Shown here one piece after another: positions 1 through 10,159 of a stretch of 64,000 nucleotides of DNA. A program made the position numbers and the translations under genes. Each line of letters begins with the position of its first letter. The stretch's first letter is position 1. This DNA comes from Dendrolimus kikuchii (Eukaryota; Arthropoda; Insecta; Lepidoptera; Lasiocampidae). The stretch lies in assembly GCA_019925095.2 (NCBI GenBank), contig CM034391.1, forward strand, positions 4,739,051-4,803,050, in the 5' to 3' direction. Under the pieces are notes generated by a model. That model was not told the DNA's origin. It saw only the letters and a program-made list of their open reading frames with translations, and ran no database searches.

Positions 1-67
1 GAAGGGAAGAAGCAAAAGGCAGGGTTGTGTACACTAAGATATTTTACGATTTCACTATGTAATATAT

Positions 68-369
68 TGTTACGAGTTGCAGGACTCGAATTAAAATGCC
101 GTTGGAATTATTAGAACTATACAAACACATATAACACAGGTACATATATAACCGAAGGCAACAAGTCCTAACGTAATGTAGAAGATCGTAATTCAATAAC
201 ACGCGCAAAGTCCGTCACTAAATAGATAATCGAATGTACACAAGTCTCGCCTTGACCGTGGTTCTCGCTCGACTGCCTCGTCCCTCCATCGAGGCATTGC
301 TTTATACTGCACAGATGCAATATGTCTGCCCGGTCGCGTGAACCGAATTTCTTAGAATCAGTCATAACA
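68..369 (-). mobile_element. Solo LTR, internally deleted (gypsy-type LTR family)
   Basis: This copy of the LTR family seen at 42842, 45225 and 46172 lies on the minus strand. It keeps the U5-like end, the poly(A) signal region and the TATA region, but the promoter-distal part is missing. It begins with TGTTACGAG and ends with ATAACA on the plus strand, and both sides are flanked by ATAT, consistent with a 4-bp target duplication. No coding region adjoins it, so it is a solo LTR. A short ORF inside it is chance. Confidence 0.6.
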
Positions 370-700
370 ATATTATATAAACAGATTAACAAAAATAATT
401 TATATACAAGATACATATATAATGTAAAATATAAACATATAAGGATATATGTTTCGCATGTTTGTTGTCTGGAATTATGTATTTTTTATTGTATTTGGCA
501 AATAAATATTTTCTTGCCTTTTTTCAAGTTGCAAATATCAAATTTGCATTACAAACGTATCGAATTACATGAAAATTGATTAGTTTTACAGTGAGTCATT
601 GACGTAAAGTGCACTTGAAGCACGTGTATCGATAATATGCAAATCAATTAACTATATCAACCGACTTATCTGAGCCTCTGCGAAAGTGTAGGCATATGAA
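370..700. other. No feature seen
   Basis: AT-rich sequence without a convincing ORF or repeat. A short piece near 706-725 resembles the outer arm of the FB foldback elements (see 7936 and 59047). Confidence 0.4.
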
Positions 701-719
701 ATATTGAAGGTTTTAAGCG

Positions 720-960
720 CGGCTAATTATGTGGGGAACAATATGTCTAGCCATGCCACCTCCGCCAGGTCCAGGTATAAGGGGACGGTCCAAGAATGCT
801 GACTTGACGTTGTTCAGGATGACATGCATAAAACAGACGATGTCAAAGACCGCGCGAAGTGGAGAAGAAAAAGAAGAAAAGCGAATCCTGGGCCTCAAAG
901 CGAACGCTACGGGGATTTAACATTTGGATGATGATGAGTAAGATATAGCAACCTGGCTTT
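720..960 (+). mobile_element. LINE 3' end fragment (RTE-like)
   Basis: Around 810-925 one frame carries a peptide with the pattern KDRAKWRRKRRKANPG followed by a stop. This resembles the last residues of RTE-like LINE proteins of Lepidoptera (DRxKWRxxxRxADPxxx). It is followed by GATGATGATGAG and a short (GAA)n run, fitting a LINE tail. The upstream part has no intact frame. Clade assignment is inference from the terminal peptide. Confidence 0.45.
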
Positions 961-1002
961 AGTCACTTGGGTTATAGAAGAAGAAGAAGTTTAGGTTCAG
1001 AA

Positions 1003-1560
1003 GAACTAGCGGCCCGTCCCGGCTTTGCACGGGTGGACATTTATTCAACTAAAAAAATTGGGATAACCGTATAAATATAGCCTATGTTACTCAAGGATAA
1101 TGTCGCACTGTAATGATTTGCAGGAGACCTCCAGCAGCTAGGGAGCGGAGGAGTATTCACTCCTGTTGACGAAGTGATTTCGCCTTTCCCGGGCGTTCTC
1201 AAACACTGATGCGCTAGGATCAGCGTGGGCGTAACTATGTTCTAAGTCTCACGCTCTTCCTGCCGTAGGCACGGGGCACATGGGAGGAGGGTGGTTTTAG
1301 TGGAGTATTGAGTATTCCAGCCTCCACACATGCCGGCGATTGACTCTGGTGGCCACTGGTGTGGCTTCATCTCTCATCGCTTTGGTCCAATCCCTAGCAA
1401 TCGACCCGGTATTGTGCGAAATGCATTCCCCCCCTCCTAAAAAAAGCATTGTAATGCTGAAAGAATTTTGAAATCGGTCCAGTAGTTTTTGTGTTATCAA
1501 ACATACAAAATTTTTGCCTGAATTGTATATCTGAAAGGACAAACTGTCGTTCCAAAAAAG
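1003..1560. repeat. Interspersed repeat N, split by retroposon E1
   Basis: The sequence at 1003-1105 (GCCCGTCCCGGCTTTGCACG and what follows) continues after the E1 insertion at 1446-1560 (CTGAAAGAATTTTGAAATCG, GTCCAGTAGTTTT, then an A-rich CAAACATAC tail). The same head and tail occur together at 34120-34392. This is a widespread insect repeat; its class is not evident from the sequence. Confidence 0.5.
1105..1456 (+). mobile_element. Retroposon E, copy 1 (5'-truncated) with TSD
   Basis: The insert at 1116-1445 ends in a short A-run after CATTCCCCCCCTCCT. It is flanked by GCACTGTAATG (1105-1115) and GCATTGTAATG (1446-1456), an 11-bp target duplication with one difference. It matches the 3' two-thirds of the E copies at 21102 and 52831. 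The shorter 5' end of this copy is the usual sign of incomplete reverse transcription. Confidence 0.65.
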
Positions 1561-1621
1561 AACTCGACAACTCTGGTATTTTATATTTGCGACAGTTTAT
1601 ACAATGAATATTATTCTATTC

Positions 1622-1951
1622 TATTCTAAAAATAAGTCGTGGTAGCGTAATGGCTAGCGCACGCGTCCCAGACCCAAAGGGCGCGGGTTCGATCTTGGGC
1701 GGAACGCATGCACCGCTTAGGCAGTTTTCTGACCTAATGTGCATATTGTTACGATTACCACGTGCTAGTAACGGTGAAGGAAAACATCGCGATGCAACCT
1801 GCACATCGAGATAACCGATGTGTCAAACCTGCCAAGCCGCCTTGGACAAGCGTGGCGGGTATACTGTCCGTTCCCCTATAGTGGGAGGCCCGAGCCCAGC
1901 AGTGGGACATTTATGGGCTGCTATTATTATATATTATATATTCTAAAAATA
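1622..1951 (+). mobile_element. SINE-B copy 1, tRNA-derived, with 13-bp TSD
   Basis: The insert (1635-1938) starts with a tRNA-like head. An A box reads TAGCGTAATGG and a B-box region GGTTCGATCTTG; in better copies the B box is GGTTCGAATCC. The body is unrelated to tRNA and ends with CGAGCCCAGCAGTGGGAC and an ATT-rich tail. Identical 13-bp repeats flank it (TATTCTAAAAATA at 1622-1634 and 1939-1951), showing LINE-mediated insertion. The tail resembles those of RTE-like lepidopteran LINEs, the likely source of the enzyme. Confidence 0.8.
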
Positions 1952-2400
1952 TAAACCTTTCCTCTTTATAATATTTGTGGGATGCTCTAACCCACAAACC
2001 TACAAAGGTTCAACACAACTCTAACCGGTAAAGTTGCGGTCATGTTCTAGTATATGTATAAATAAATTGTCATTCCTAGGACGCAGGAAGATCCATTGTA
2101 TTGTCTTATAAAACGGGCAAGGGAAAAGGGATGAGTAGTGAATCAACGATGAGACCGTCTGAAGGTGCTGACTAAAGAATTTCCACGAAGCGGTTTTGAC
2201 ATCATACTTGTATAAGAGTTTACCCCTGCCGAGTCATCGCGATCAAATTAAAGTACCTATAACATAGAAAGAGAATTAAATAGAGAAGCAATTTAAGGAG
2301 TTTCCAATATTAACAAAATAAAAAAACCTTTTTAAAAAACAAGCTTTTAATTAAATGCACTAAAACAAAAAAAAACTTTTACTATCAACTTTAACGTCAT
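1952..2400. other. No feature seen
   Basis: AT-rich sequence with no ORF of note and no repeat recognised elsewhere in the window. Confidence 0.4.
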
Positions 2401-2401
2401 T

Positions 2402-2652
2402 ACCAGACATAGAAGTTTTTGTACCTCGAATAAAATTATTCTATGTACTTCCCAACGATATTAATTTATAGATAAATTGCACTTTTTTACGACAGTTAAG
2501 ACTATGAGATAACGAATAATATGAACATCCAACTTCTATGTCTGGTCATAACATAACTACTGTCATAAGTAAAATTTATCGTCAAAATAATATCGTGTGG
2601 AAGTCCTTAGCTAAATTTTATTTGTGCCACCAAAACTTCATGTCTGGTCTTT
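2402..2652. mobile_element. MITE W with 16-bp inverted ends
   Basis: ACCAGACATAGAAGTT at 2402-2417 is repeated perfectly inverted at 2531-2546, giving a 145-bp element with an AT-rich interior. A third, decayed end in the same orientation as the right one lies at 2636-2649 (ACTTCATGTCTGGT), so the unit may be longer or partly duplicated. No protein is encoded. Target duplications are not clear. Confidence 0.5.
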
Positions 2653-2703
2653 ACACAATTTAATGTTATAAAAACAGAAGTGCCGAAATCATGATGTAGA
2701 GTG

Positions 2704-2941
2704 TGCACCACAAAAGAAGTCCCACAGACGCGGCGCTGTTATCACCGTACTTAATCCTACCATAGTAATTATTTGCTAATTCGTAAATCGATGTAGGTAA
2801 TTATTGAATAATAAATACAAAATATACCATAACTAAAGTTGTAAATTTATTATCTGGCTACGGTACGAACCAAATTCTATCAAATAGCGGAGCTGCCACC
2901 TTTAGTTCCTATATTTTCCGTGGGACTTCTTTTGTGGCGCA
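2704..2941. mobile_element. MITE V with 22-bp inverted ends
   Basis: The 22-bp ends at 2704-2725 and 2920-2941 are inverted copies with one mismatch (TGCACCACAAAAGAAGTCCC and its complement). The element is 238 bp and non-coding. The subterminal run AGACGCGGCG next to the left end matches the right subterminal region of MITE U at 13531-13883, so V and U are one family. Confidence 0.6.
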
Positions 2942-3642
2942 GACTCTAAAATGTTCAAAAAATTATACTCTATTGTAAAACGATGCCTTTAAACCCTAAC
3001 GTAATAAGTTCTTTCAAAACAATAAGAACAATTGCGCTAAAAGTACTTTGATACCTTGGGACCAGCAATTTTCCATACATTCCAATTTCCGATGTAACTT
3101 TTTATGTGTTTTTATAGTTTTTATTGATAATTTTATAGATTTTGTGCAAAGTCACTAAAACCAAATATCGTCATGTATGAGGAAGGGCTATTATTTATTA
3201 TTTTGCAAAAATGTGGGACATCGCACAAATTTTGAGAAACGCTCAGATGTTCTTTTGTTTTGTTACACGTCAATTTTTTCATCTCAATATAAACTTGTCA
3301 TTTTATATTGAGTCATTCACGTCATTCGTCGTTCGCTAACATATTAATATTTGAATAAATGTTGTGCAGCCATATTTTTAAATCGCAACACCTAATTATC
3401 ATGATTATGTACATGTATGTATCAGACGTAACACCTGCATTACAAATCAGTATTAAATTATATAATTATTGTCAATGTCAACATGGATTTCCCGTTGAAT
3501 CATAAAATCGTAACACTTAATTACACAAATATATTTATTAAATGTTAATTGAAGTAATATGTGCTATTAATTAGATTATCCATTAGCAAAGTGGAACAAT
3601 ATAAATAGTTAAAATTAAAGAAAATCCTAACATAATAATAAT
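2942..3642. other. No feature seen
   Basis: AT-rich sequence. No exon-like ORF, no inverted repeat and no family shared with the rest of the window was recognised. Confidence 0.4.
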
Positions 3643-3959
3643 GGGTGAATCATCTGAGTGCATCATTGTCCGCAATTTTTTTTTCTCCTCCGGACGAACG
3701 AGATTTATGCGGCCTTATCTATCGTTTTTCTTTATTATTCTTTTTTGGTTTTTTATGTTCTAATTCTTTTGTTCTTTTATTTTAATTCTTATTTTTCGTT
3801 TCAAAATCTTACAAAGGTCCCTTTTATGCTATTACATTTTAATTTTGATTACACTAATAAATACAATAACTAATGAACACTTCTACTCTATTTTTAGTCA
3901 CCAACTCAGGTGTAAAAAAACGTAGTTGCGGACAATGATGCGCTCAGGAGATTTACCCC
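3643..3959. mobile_element. MITE S1
   Basis: The ends are inverted over about 33 bp with several mismatches: GGGTGAATCATCTGAGTGC on the left and the complement of GCGCTCAGGAGATTTACCCC on the right, both running into GCATCATTGTCCGCAA. The interior is T-rich, and the short ORF within it is compositional. A second copy is at 59561-59986. Confidence 0.55.
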
Positions 3960-3960
3960 A

Positions 3961-4120
3961 ACAGCCCATAAAAGTCCCACTTGCTGGGCTCGAGCGAATT
4001 TTTAGGGGGACGGTCAGTATATCCACCACGCTTGTTGGCGGGTTTGACACTGGTTATCTCGATGTGCAGATTTCGTAACGATGTTTTCGTTCAACATTAG
4101 TACGAAGTAATTGTGACAAT
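3961..4120 (-). mobile_element. SINE-B 3' part (minus strand)
   Basis: Complement of the SINE-B body and tail (CAGCCCATAAAAGTCCCAC at the tail end, then the TTATCTCGATGTGCAG block). The tRNA-like head is missing. A SINE-A follows directly in the opposite orientation. Confidence 0.65.
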
Positions 4121-4137
4121 ATGTATAGATTTATTAT

Positions 4138-4460
4138 TTATTTTATCCGTGCAGGAACGGAGAAAGAATACAATTTCCTGCGGCCGGGCGGCCTGTCGTA
4201 AGAGGCGACTTAACAACCCACAGCCAGGTGGTAGGGCATTTGCCCGACTGGATGACTACCACCCCTGGTGTAAAGTATGTCGCCATAACAATCTTGAGTT
4301 GTGTTCCGGCATTAGTGACCAGGTTCCAGTCTCCGTTAAGAGAGCAGCAGCGCATTTGTAGCAACTTTGGTGTTGCAAATGTCCATAGGCGATGGTAACG
4401 GCTTTCCATCAAGTGGGCCGTCTGCCTGTCTGCTGATCTGCTGCAATAAAAAAAAAATTA
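4138..4460 (+). mobile_element. SINE-A copy (near full length)
   Basis: Representative copy of the most abundant family here. It starts at TTATCCGTGCAGGAACGG, passes GTAGGGCATTTGCCCG and GCAGCAGCGCATTTGTAGC, and ends with AATGTCCATAGGCGATGG, CCGCTTTCCATCAAGTGGGC and an A-rich tail. There is no long ORF; the 70-90 residue frames that recur in every copy are by-products. No perfect tRNA A/B boxes are evident, so the promoter type is unknown. The last 80 bp also occur at the 3' end of LINE-T (47360 and 31272). Confidence 0.75.
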
Positions 4461-5272
4461 GGTCAGAAAACTGGCTTTTCCGGCCAGGATGCATAACCGC
4501 GTCATCAGAGTGCTTTAACTACACTACCCTATCACGGCTCACTAAGTTCTTACATATTCAAACATCGATGAATTAATTGGGTCCCGTTTTGTGTAAGAGC
4601 ATGTCCGTTTGCAAATAGAGATTAAGAAGCTAAACAGGAGATATATAATATACTACAGGATACTTCGTGCATCCGAAAAACTTTTCAATTTGGGCGTTCT
4701 ATCGTCTCAACACTCTGGTTATATATATAAAACACTTTGGACATATAACAGATTATAAATACATTAACGTGGATTGTGGAATCATGGAAGAAGATTACTA
4801 ACTGTCATGTGTGAAATCGAATCGGAACGTAGGCAAGTTCTAGTATCAAATATGATTTGCAATCTTTTTACGATTATCTTTCTATCCATCAAAATAGTCA
4901 TGCCAAAAAACTAACTTTCTAATCCGTCTACCATAATTTATTTTCGTTCGTAGAAAGTTCTCGCAGTTCTAAGAATGTTTATAAGTCGTAATTGGACCCG
5001 AAATAGGCAATACTTGAATACATAAATTATTTTTCAATAACTCGGAACTAGTTCAAGGACAACTTACGTTAAAGCTACCAAGGCTATTCAACTGAGGGCT
5101 GAAGTAATCTTTCGGCCAACAACCTATCGTCAAATACAGTCTGGACAGAGCTGGGGCATGTGGGGTCACGAAACGAGTCACCCAGCCTGTTTGTCGAACT
5201 ATATAATTATTTAGAGTACCACATATCTCTGCAAAACACGAAAATGCTCGTTTCAAAACAGGTTTTGACTAT
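4461..5272. other. No feature seen; upstream of the possible promoter
   Basis: Single-copy-looking sequence within this window. It ends in the TATA-containing segment described next. If that segment is a real promoter, this is its upstream region. No conserved block shared with the paired locus at 59 kb was recognised here. Confidence 0.3.
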
Positions 5273-5327
5273 TATAAATATTAGCTAAGTGAGTGTCAGT
5301 CCACAAACAATGAAGGGTGCCGTAGAG
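5273..5327 (+). CDS. Possible core promoter and first coding exon, MKGAVE (partial gene)
   Basis: A TATAAATA motif (5273-5280) lies 25 bp before the A of TCAGT (5296-5300), the insect initiator consensus. An ATG follows at 5310 and encodes MKGAVE up to 5327, where GTGAGTAAAG forms a strong splice donor. A very short first coding exon of this kind is common in insect secreted-protein genes, whose signal peptide then continues in exon 2. I could not find exon 2. A second piece with the same initiator, spacing and nearly the same codons is at 59402-59433 (MKGSVE), which argues for a duplicated gene start. It could instead be an unrecognised repeat. The gene is not identified. Confidence 0.3.
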
Positions 5328-6834
5328 GTGAGTAAAGTATTATTTATTTGAAAATAGCCTCTTTTCGAAAACTACTCGATGCATGTAATCAACATCAATA
5401 AAATTGTCTTTGAAAGAATTTTTTACGTCTCCTCCTCCTTGAGTCGTATTTCTCATTCTCGAGGTTCGTGACCTTTCTCTAGTTCTTTCTCTTATACATT
5501 ATTGTCATCGGTGGCTATCAGAGGGAATTTAATTTATACAGCGGTCGCTCCGACGCATCGGACTATGGTCTCGAGGTCTTTTTCTTTTTTTTTTGCCAGA
5601 GATCTCCTAGAATTCTTCTAAAGTGTATTCTTCTTTTCTGACTATATGTCCGAAGTAATCAAAGACTTAGTAGAAGCAGATAGATGAGAGTATCGATGTT
5701 ATATTTAATTTGTCTATTATAGATGCGTTGGTTCGGTGTGTAGTCCCGGGTATATGCAACGTTTTTTCCAGGATGACATCACAAGCTTAAATACGACTGC
5801 GATCAGATGCTTTCAAAGTCGTAAGTATTGACTGCAGGAAGAAAAATGGAGAATATAAGTTTAATCTTTGTAGTAAGAGCGATATTTTTGTTTTTCCTTG
5901 TTTTATCAACATTTTCCACCTCATACTTTAAAAATTAAAGACATAGGCAGGCATTGCAACGTCTATGCTTAGTTATAATTATAAAATAATAAACAACGCG
6001 TGGTGCCGATGAGTTCTGTTTGGCATTTCTCTTCATTTGTAGTGAAACAGCTATGTACTCAATATTAGATCGCATATTGTAATATTTCTGCTTCGAATGT
6101 ATCAGCAGTAGGTATCAGTGACTAAAACCGCTTGAGTATTCTATTTTAAAAAATCAATTAACATTTATATTTGCACAAAACAAACTAAATAACTAAAACA
6201 ACATTAATTTTATAAATTATGCTGTTATGCTGGAAACTTTTTGTTTAGTGCCAACCGAAACGATGCTGGCAGAAATTACAATTTAATTCACCAAAATATC
6301 TTAGGGTTGCCATATATTGCCACTTACTACAAAACACTTTAATCTAAGAACGTAACCTGCTAGATTTAAATCTGATTTAGCAAATCTATATTTAGTAATG
6401 TATTGAAGGACTTATTGTGATGGCATTGATGACTGAACGAAAATTCGTGAAACCAATATCTTAATATCTATGCTTAAGGAAAGGTTACGTTATTAACTAA
6501 TAATTCTTCTTTTTTACCATACCTATTCATATATACCACAGAAGAATACTAGCAACTACAATTGCTTAGGAAAAAACATAACACTGAAGAGGTTCTAAAT
6601 CCTAAAATACGAGATGCTGATGTTATTCTTCTCTCGCTTTTTTCCATTTATTTAAAACACGTACCTTTGATAGCTACAAAGAGTAAACGATACTTTTTGT
6701 CCTAGAAAATGAGGTAATTTATGCGAACAAAGCTATAATATGTTGTAATGCTGTAACTTTAGAGTTTTCTAAACGTCTAGTGTTCCGTATAGACAACTTT
6801 AGAGCTTGTAAGAGTTTTGTCGATATACTGATAG
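5328..6834. other. No feature seen; possible intron
   Basis: About 1.5 kb of AT-rich sequence. It would be intronic if the exon at 5310-5327 is real. No ORF, inverted repeat or known family stands out. Confidence 0.35.
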
Positions 6835-7130
6835 ACCGATGTACAGTAAGAGAACCAAGCTGACCGACATAGCTCGCAAAATCAGCCAGTTGAAGTGGCA
6901 GTGGGCCGGTCACATCTGTCGCAGGACCGATGGCCGATGGAGCAGACGAGTCCTGGAGTGCAGACTGCGTCTCGGTAAATGTGGAATCGGACGCCCTACA
7001 GCTCGATAGACTGACGACTTACTTAAGTTCCCCGGTAGGCGCTAGATGAGGAAGGCGGAGGACCGTGATGAGTGGCGCCAACTTGGGGAGGCCTACGTCC
7101 AGCACTGGACTGTGATTGGCTAACGACGAC
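6835..7130 (+). mobile_element. RTE-like LINE 3' end, decayed
   Basis: One frame reads LKWQWAGHICRRTDGRW, then RRVLECR, GRPTAR, a stop, TDDL, and later RDEWRQLGEAYVQHWTVIG. This is the characteristic C-terminus of lepidopteran RTE-like LINE proteins (RTxVTDIAxxxxxLKWQWAGHIARRTDGRW through WTDD to AYVQQWTSIG). Stops interrupt it, so it is a pseudogene. It ends in GGCTAACGACGACGACGAC, a microsatellite-like LINE tail. Confidence 0.7.
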
Positions 7131-7584
7131 GACGACTGATGAATTAGCTGAGAATGGTATTAGAAAATAAAATGTCTTCACAGTGACTGAAGAAGTTAAA
7201 TCATAGTCGATTAACCTAAACTGGAACCTCATAAACGAATATCCAGTAGTAACAACCCTATCTTCAATGGTATTTTGACACCAACCGAACAAGTTTTATG
7301 CTGTTTCCAACAAAAAACATCTACAAGGACGTCCATGTTCGCCACCGTTGACCTTTGTCGGGCTTTAATGGAACCACAAACCTTTACATGTTTTAGTTCC
7401 TTGACAGGAATCATAATTTATTTTTAAGTCCCAATAAGCGGAAGCTCCAAAAACCATTTTCGAAAACTGGTTCTAGGATTTCTATAAAAGTGATAACAGC
7501 ATGACACTTTAGAAGTTGACGGTCGACGGTGAGAACAACATTCTGTGGAAATTCGCATCCCGATGTTGTCGATGTTTAAACCCC
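7131..7584. other. No feature seen
   Basis: No coding or repeat signal recognised; short ORFs only. Confidence 0.35.
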
Positions 7585-7665
7585 TTGTACTGCCTTGGAC
7601 AAACGTGTCAGGTATACAAAATATTACCCTAAAATGGGGAAACCCGAGCACTATAAAACGATAAG
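7585..7665 (+). mobile_element. SINE-B fragment, decayed
   Basis: The blocks TGCCTTGGACAAACGTGTC, GGTATAC and AATGGGGAAACCCGAGC match the 3' third of SINE-B with many substitutions. Head and tail are gone. Confidence 0.45.
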
Positions 7666-7935
7666 TGGAACAGTAAGCGGTTGATATGATATTTGTCAAC
7701 CATGTGGGGGTAAATAGAGAAAGTACTATACAAGAGTGTTATGCAAGAGTATTGTTTCTTAAAAATACTACATTCGTTAGTTTTAGCATAGCGTAAAGCA
7801 ATGCTCATACTAAATTTAAAATTGGCGATGTAAAATCCTGTACGTCCTAATTAAAGAGCACTTTCTTGTCCATGAAGAGTTACAAAATTAAAGCCATTTT
7901 AATTTTACCTATTATCATATCAAGCGTCATTATAA

Positions 7936-8102
7936 TATATACGTACTTAATAAAACTACGTTTTAACGGGTTTAAGCGCGGTAATTTTATTTGATTTTAA
8001 AAAGCAAAATCAAATAAAATTACCGCGCTTAAACCCGTTAAAACGTAGTTTTATTATGTATACAAGTCGCGAAAACTTAAGAAAATATTATATACGTACT
8101 TA
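7936..8102. mobile_element. Foldback element FB1 with 50-bp perfect arms and 14-bp TSD
   Basis: Left arm 7949-7998 and right arm 8006-8055 are perfect inverted copies over 50 bp with a 7-nt loop. A further 33 bp follow the right arm (CAAGTCGCGAAAACTTAAG and an A-rich end) without a partner on the left. TATATACGTACTTA at 7936-7949 and 8089-8102 is a perfect 14-bp target duplication. FB2 at 59047 has the same outer arms and the same right tail, so the element's limits are well supported. Confidence 0.75.
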
Positions 8103-8302
8103 CATAAATTTTAGAATAGCCTAAATATGGACAACTATATTGAATGATTCCTGTTTAGGGTAGGCAGAACCTATTTCGTTTGAGTATTATATATTATTAT
8201 TAGACAGCCTTAATTCATCTCATTTCAATGTTGAAGATGTATCTACCTAATAAAAAAAGAATGCATACTAATTAAAGCAATTACTAGACAGAGAAAAATC
8301 AT

Positions 8303-8412
8303 GTCATGTCAAAGAGGCAAGTGAGGTGTGTAAGAATAAGCCTAAATGGCACTCTGTTGTTCGTGCCTACCCCGCAAGGGAACTGGCGTGAAGTTATGTA
8401 TGTATGTATGTA
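8303..8412 (+). mobile_element. RTE-C LINE end, copy 1
   Basis: The last 100 bp of RTE-C, encoding the C-terminal YPARELA and stop, followed by GAAGTTATGTATGTATGTATG. The 5' end is truncated inside the coding region. Confidence 0.75.
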
Positions 8413-8671
8413 CTTATTGATTGATTCATTTCATAATTTATACATTTACGTGATGGTAATTTTATAACAACAATCCGATTTTAAAACTTAATATTCTAGC
8501 CTCATCATCTTATATTTTTAATAACCCTAATTTGAAAAGATCAAACAGTGCTAAATATCGTGTGCAATATTAGGAATAGAGACGAGTCTAAAAATAATGA
8601 AACATGTTTAAGCAGTAAGAAGTTGTTGACGTGCATAGCAGGATTGGTACATAAATTCCAAGTTCGAAATG

Positions 8672-8905
8672 ATGTAAAAGAATGGAGGTAATAGATAATA
8701 ATAGCTTGCAAAATTGGCAAACTGTAGTGGCAATAAGGTTATATGTGACAAAAGACCAGTAACTGATGGAGTAGATGAGTTCTGGAGTTCGCTCTTAAAC
8801 CGATAGACCGACCACCAGAGTAAGATCACAGATCAAATATGAATGAGGATAGTAAAGAAGAAGCCCGCACTAAGCACTGATTGTGATAAGCTGACGACGA
8901 AGGTA
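8672..8905 (+). mobile_element. RTE-like LINE 3' end, strongly decayed
   Basis: It matches the element at 6835-7130 in order (AAAATTGGCAAACTGTAGTGG for the LKWQWAGH segment, then the TDGR-like and GRP-like blocks) and ends with ACTGATTGTGATAAGCTGAC. No reading frame survives. Confidence 0.5.
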
Positions 8906-9455
8906 TAATAATTGATATCTCGTAATAAATCATGAGCTACAATTTGTCATACTCATAAATATCGTATCCTACATTTTCAATTCGACAAATAAACGCATAT
9001 GTAATTATATTGTGCATTGATACAGCAACTTGTGTTGTATATGAAGGAAAGAAAAGAAAATAATTTCTTTGTATAAAATCATTTGGTTTGAAAGGTTTCA
9101 TAGTTTAATGAAATAAGATAGATTTTATTAGCTGTACTTGGTATTTTGCTGCACTGGAAGTTTCATGTTTCATCAACCAGTAGAGTTTCATTGCTAACCC
9201 CTAATGATTTATGAAGCCTATCAAAATATTTATATTAATATCTTAATAAATTAACTAAACACGTATGAGGCTACATTAGATGAAAAACAGGAAACAAATG
9301 TCGTAGTAATTCTGCATTAATAATGATGATTAATGAACGTCCATATTTAATAAATCTTTACAATATATCATTGTAGTTGATATTATAATTTATGTTTCCG
9401 ACTTGAAATTATACAGCTTTCATTACTTGTAGAAATTACTTAAGCTTATAATTTA
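8906..9455. other. No feature seen
   Basis: AT-rich sequence without ORF or recognised repeat. Confidence 0.35.
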
Positions 9456-9956
9456 TTTTTCAACACACTTGCTCATAAAGTGGCTCAATGGTCACCGCAA
9501 TTAGGCACAGAATGACACCCATTATCAAATTGTGAGTAAAAAACATTATAACTCACTAGTGAGTTATAGATTTTTTTTTTAAATTTTAATGGTTGAGTTG
9601 CTTTGTTCTTAAAAAAGTTTTTATTCAAAAAAAAAAAATCGTGTTCTATAGAACAAATAAATTAATGTTCCTATTGCTTGCTCATTTCATGCAACTTCTT
9701 ATTTAAATAGATAATTTTAACTCGTACGTGTTTAATAAATAAAACTTTCACTCATATATAACTTTTTTTTATCTACTCAATAAAATGAGTTTTTGTTGTT
9801 ATTTTATTCACAAGTGTGTTGAAAAACGTCGTATGATACACGTGTGTATTGATGATTACCGTCCTCGGCTCTCTTAAGACCCTCGCCTACGGCTCGAGTT
9901 TCAATGGCGCCTCGGCGGTAATCACCAATGTTACACACTAGTACCATAATGTACTA
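9456..9956 (+). mobile_element. Non-autonomous element K, copy 1
   Basis: This 501-bp unit recurs, nearly identical and inverted, at 50204-50700. TTTTTCAACACACTTG (9456-9471) is perfectly inverted at 9811-9826. Between 9840 and 9945 there is a second imperfect inverted repeat built around GATTACCG and CGGTAATC with a GC-richer core. No protein is encoded. The two copies have unrelated flanks, so both ends are well defined, but no clear target duplication was seen. A DNA-transposon relic is likely; the superfamily is not assigned. Confidence 0.6.
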
Positions 9957-10159
9957 ATAATCAATGCGATGGATTTTTCGAAGTGTCGATGAATAATGCT
10001 TTTAGAATTGCCAGTTTTTTTGCTTCCTTTGTTTTGGAATGTTGCGACAGTGATATTAACGATTCTGATGAAGACTGTCTGAATCAATTCGAGCTGGTGG
10101 TGTGCACGTATATGGCTTACGAGTATATAACAAATATTAAGCAAGAATGTGCGACACTT

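Noticed and set aside
4113..4361. Small conserved protein (frame with QERRKNTISCGRAACRKRR)
   Set aside because: The same frame recurs in most SINE-A copies because the DNA is repeated, with frameshifts and stops at random. There is no sign of coding selection.
7936..8102. Hammerhead ribozyme or Penelope-like element
   Set aside because: I looked for the CTGATGA and GAAA core in FB1 and FB2 and did not see it in the required arrangement.
9456..9956. Helitron for element K
   Set aside because: A TC start and a CTAG near the other end can be found, but there is no clear A-T insertion site and no short hairpin placed right before a CTRR end. The inverted repeats fit a terminal-repeat element better.
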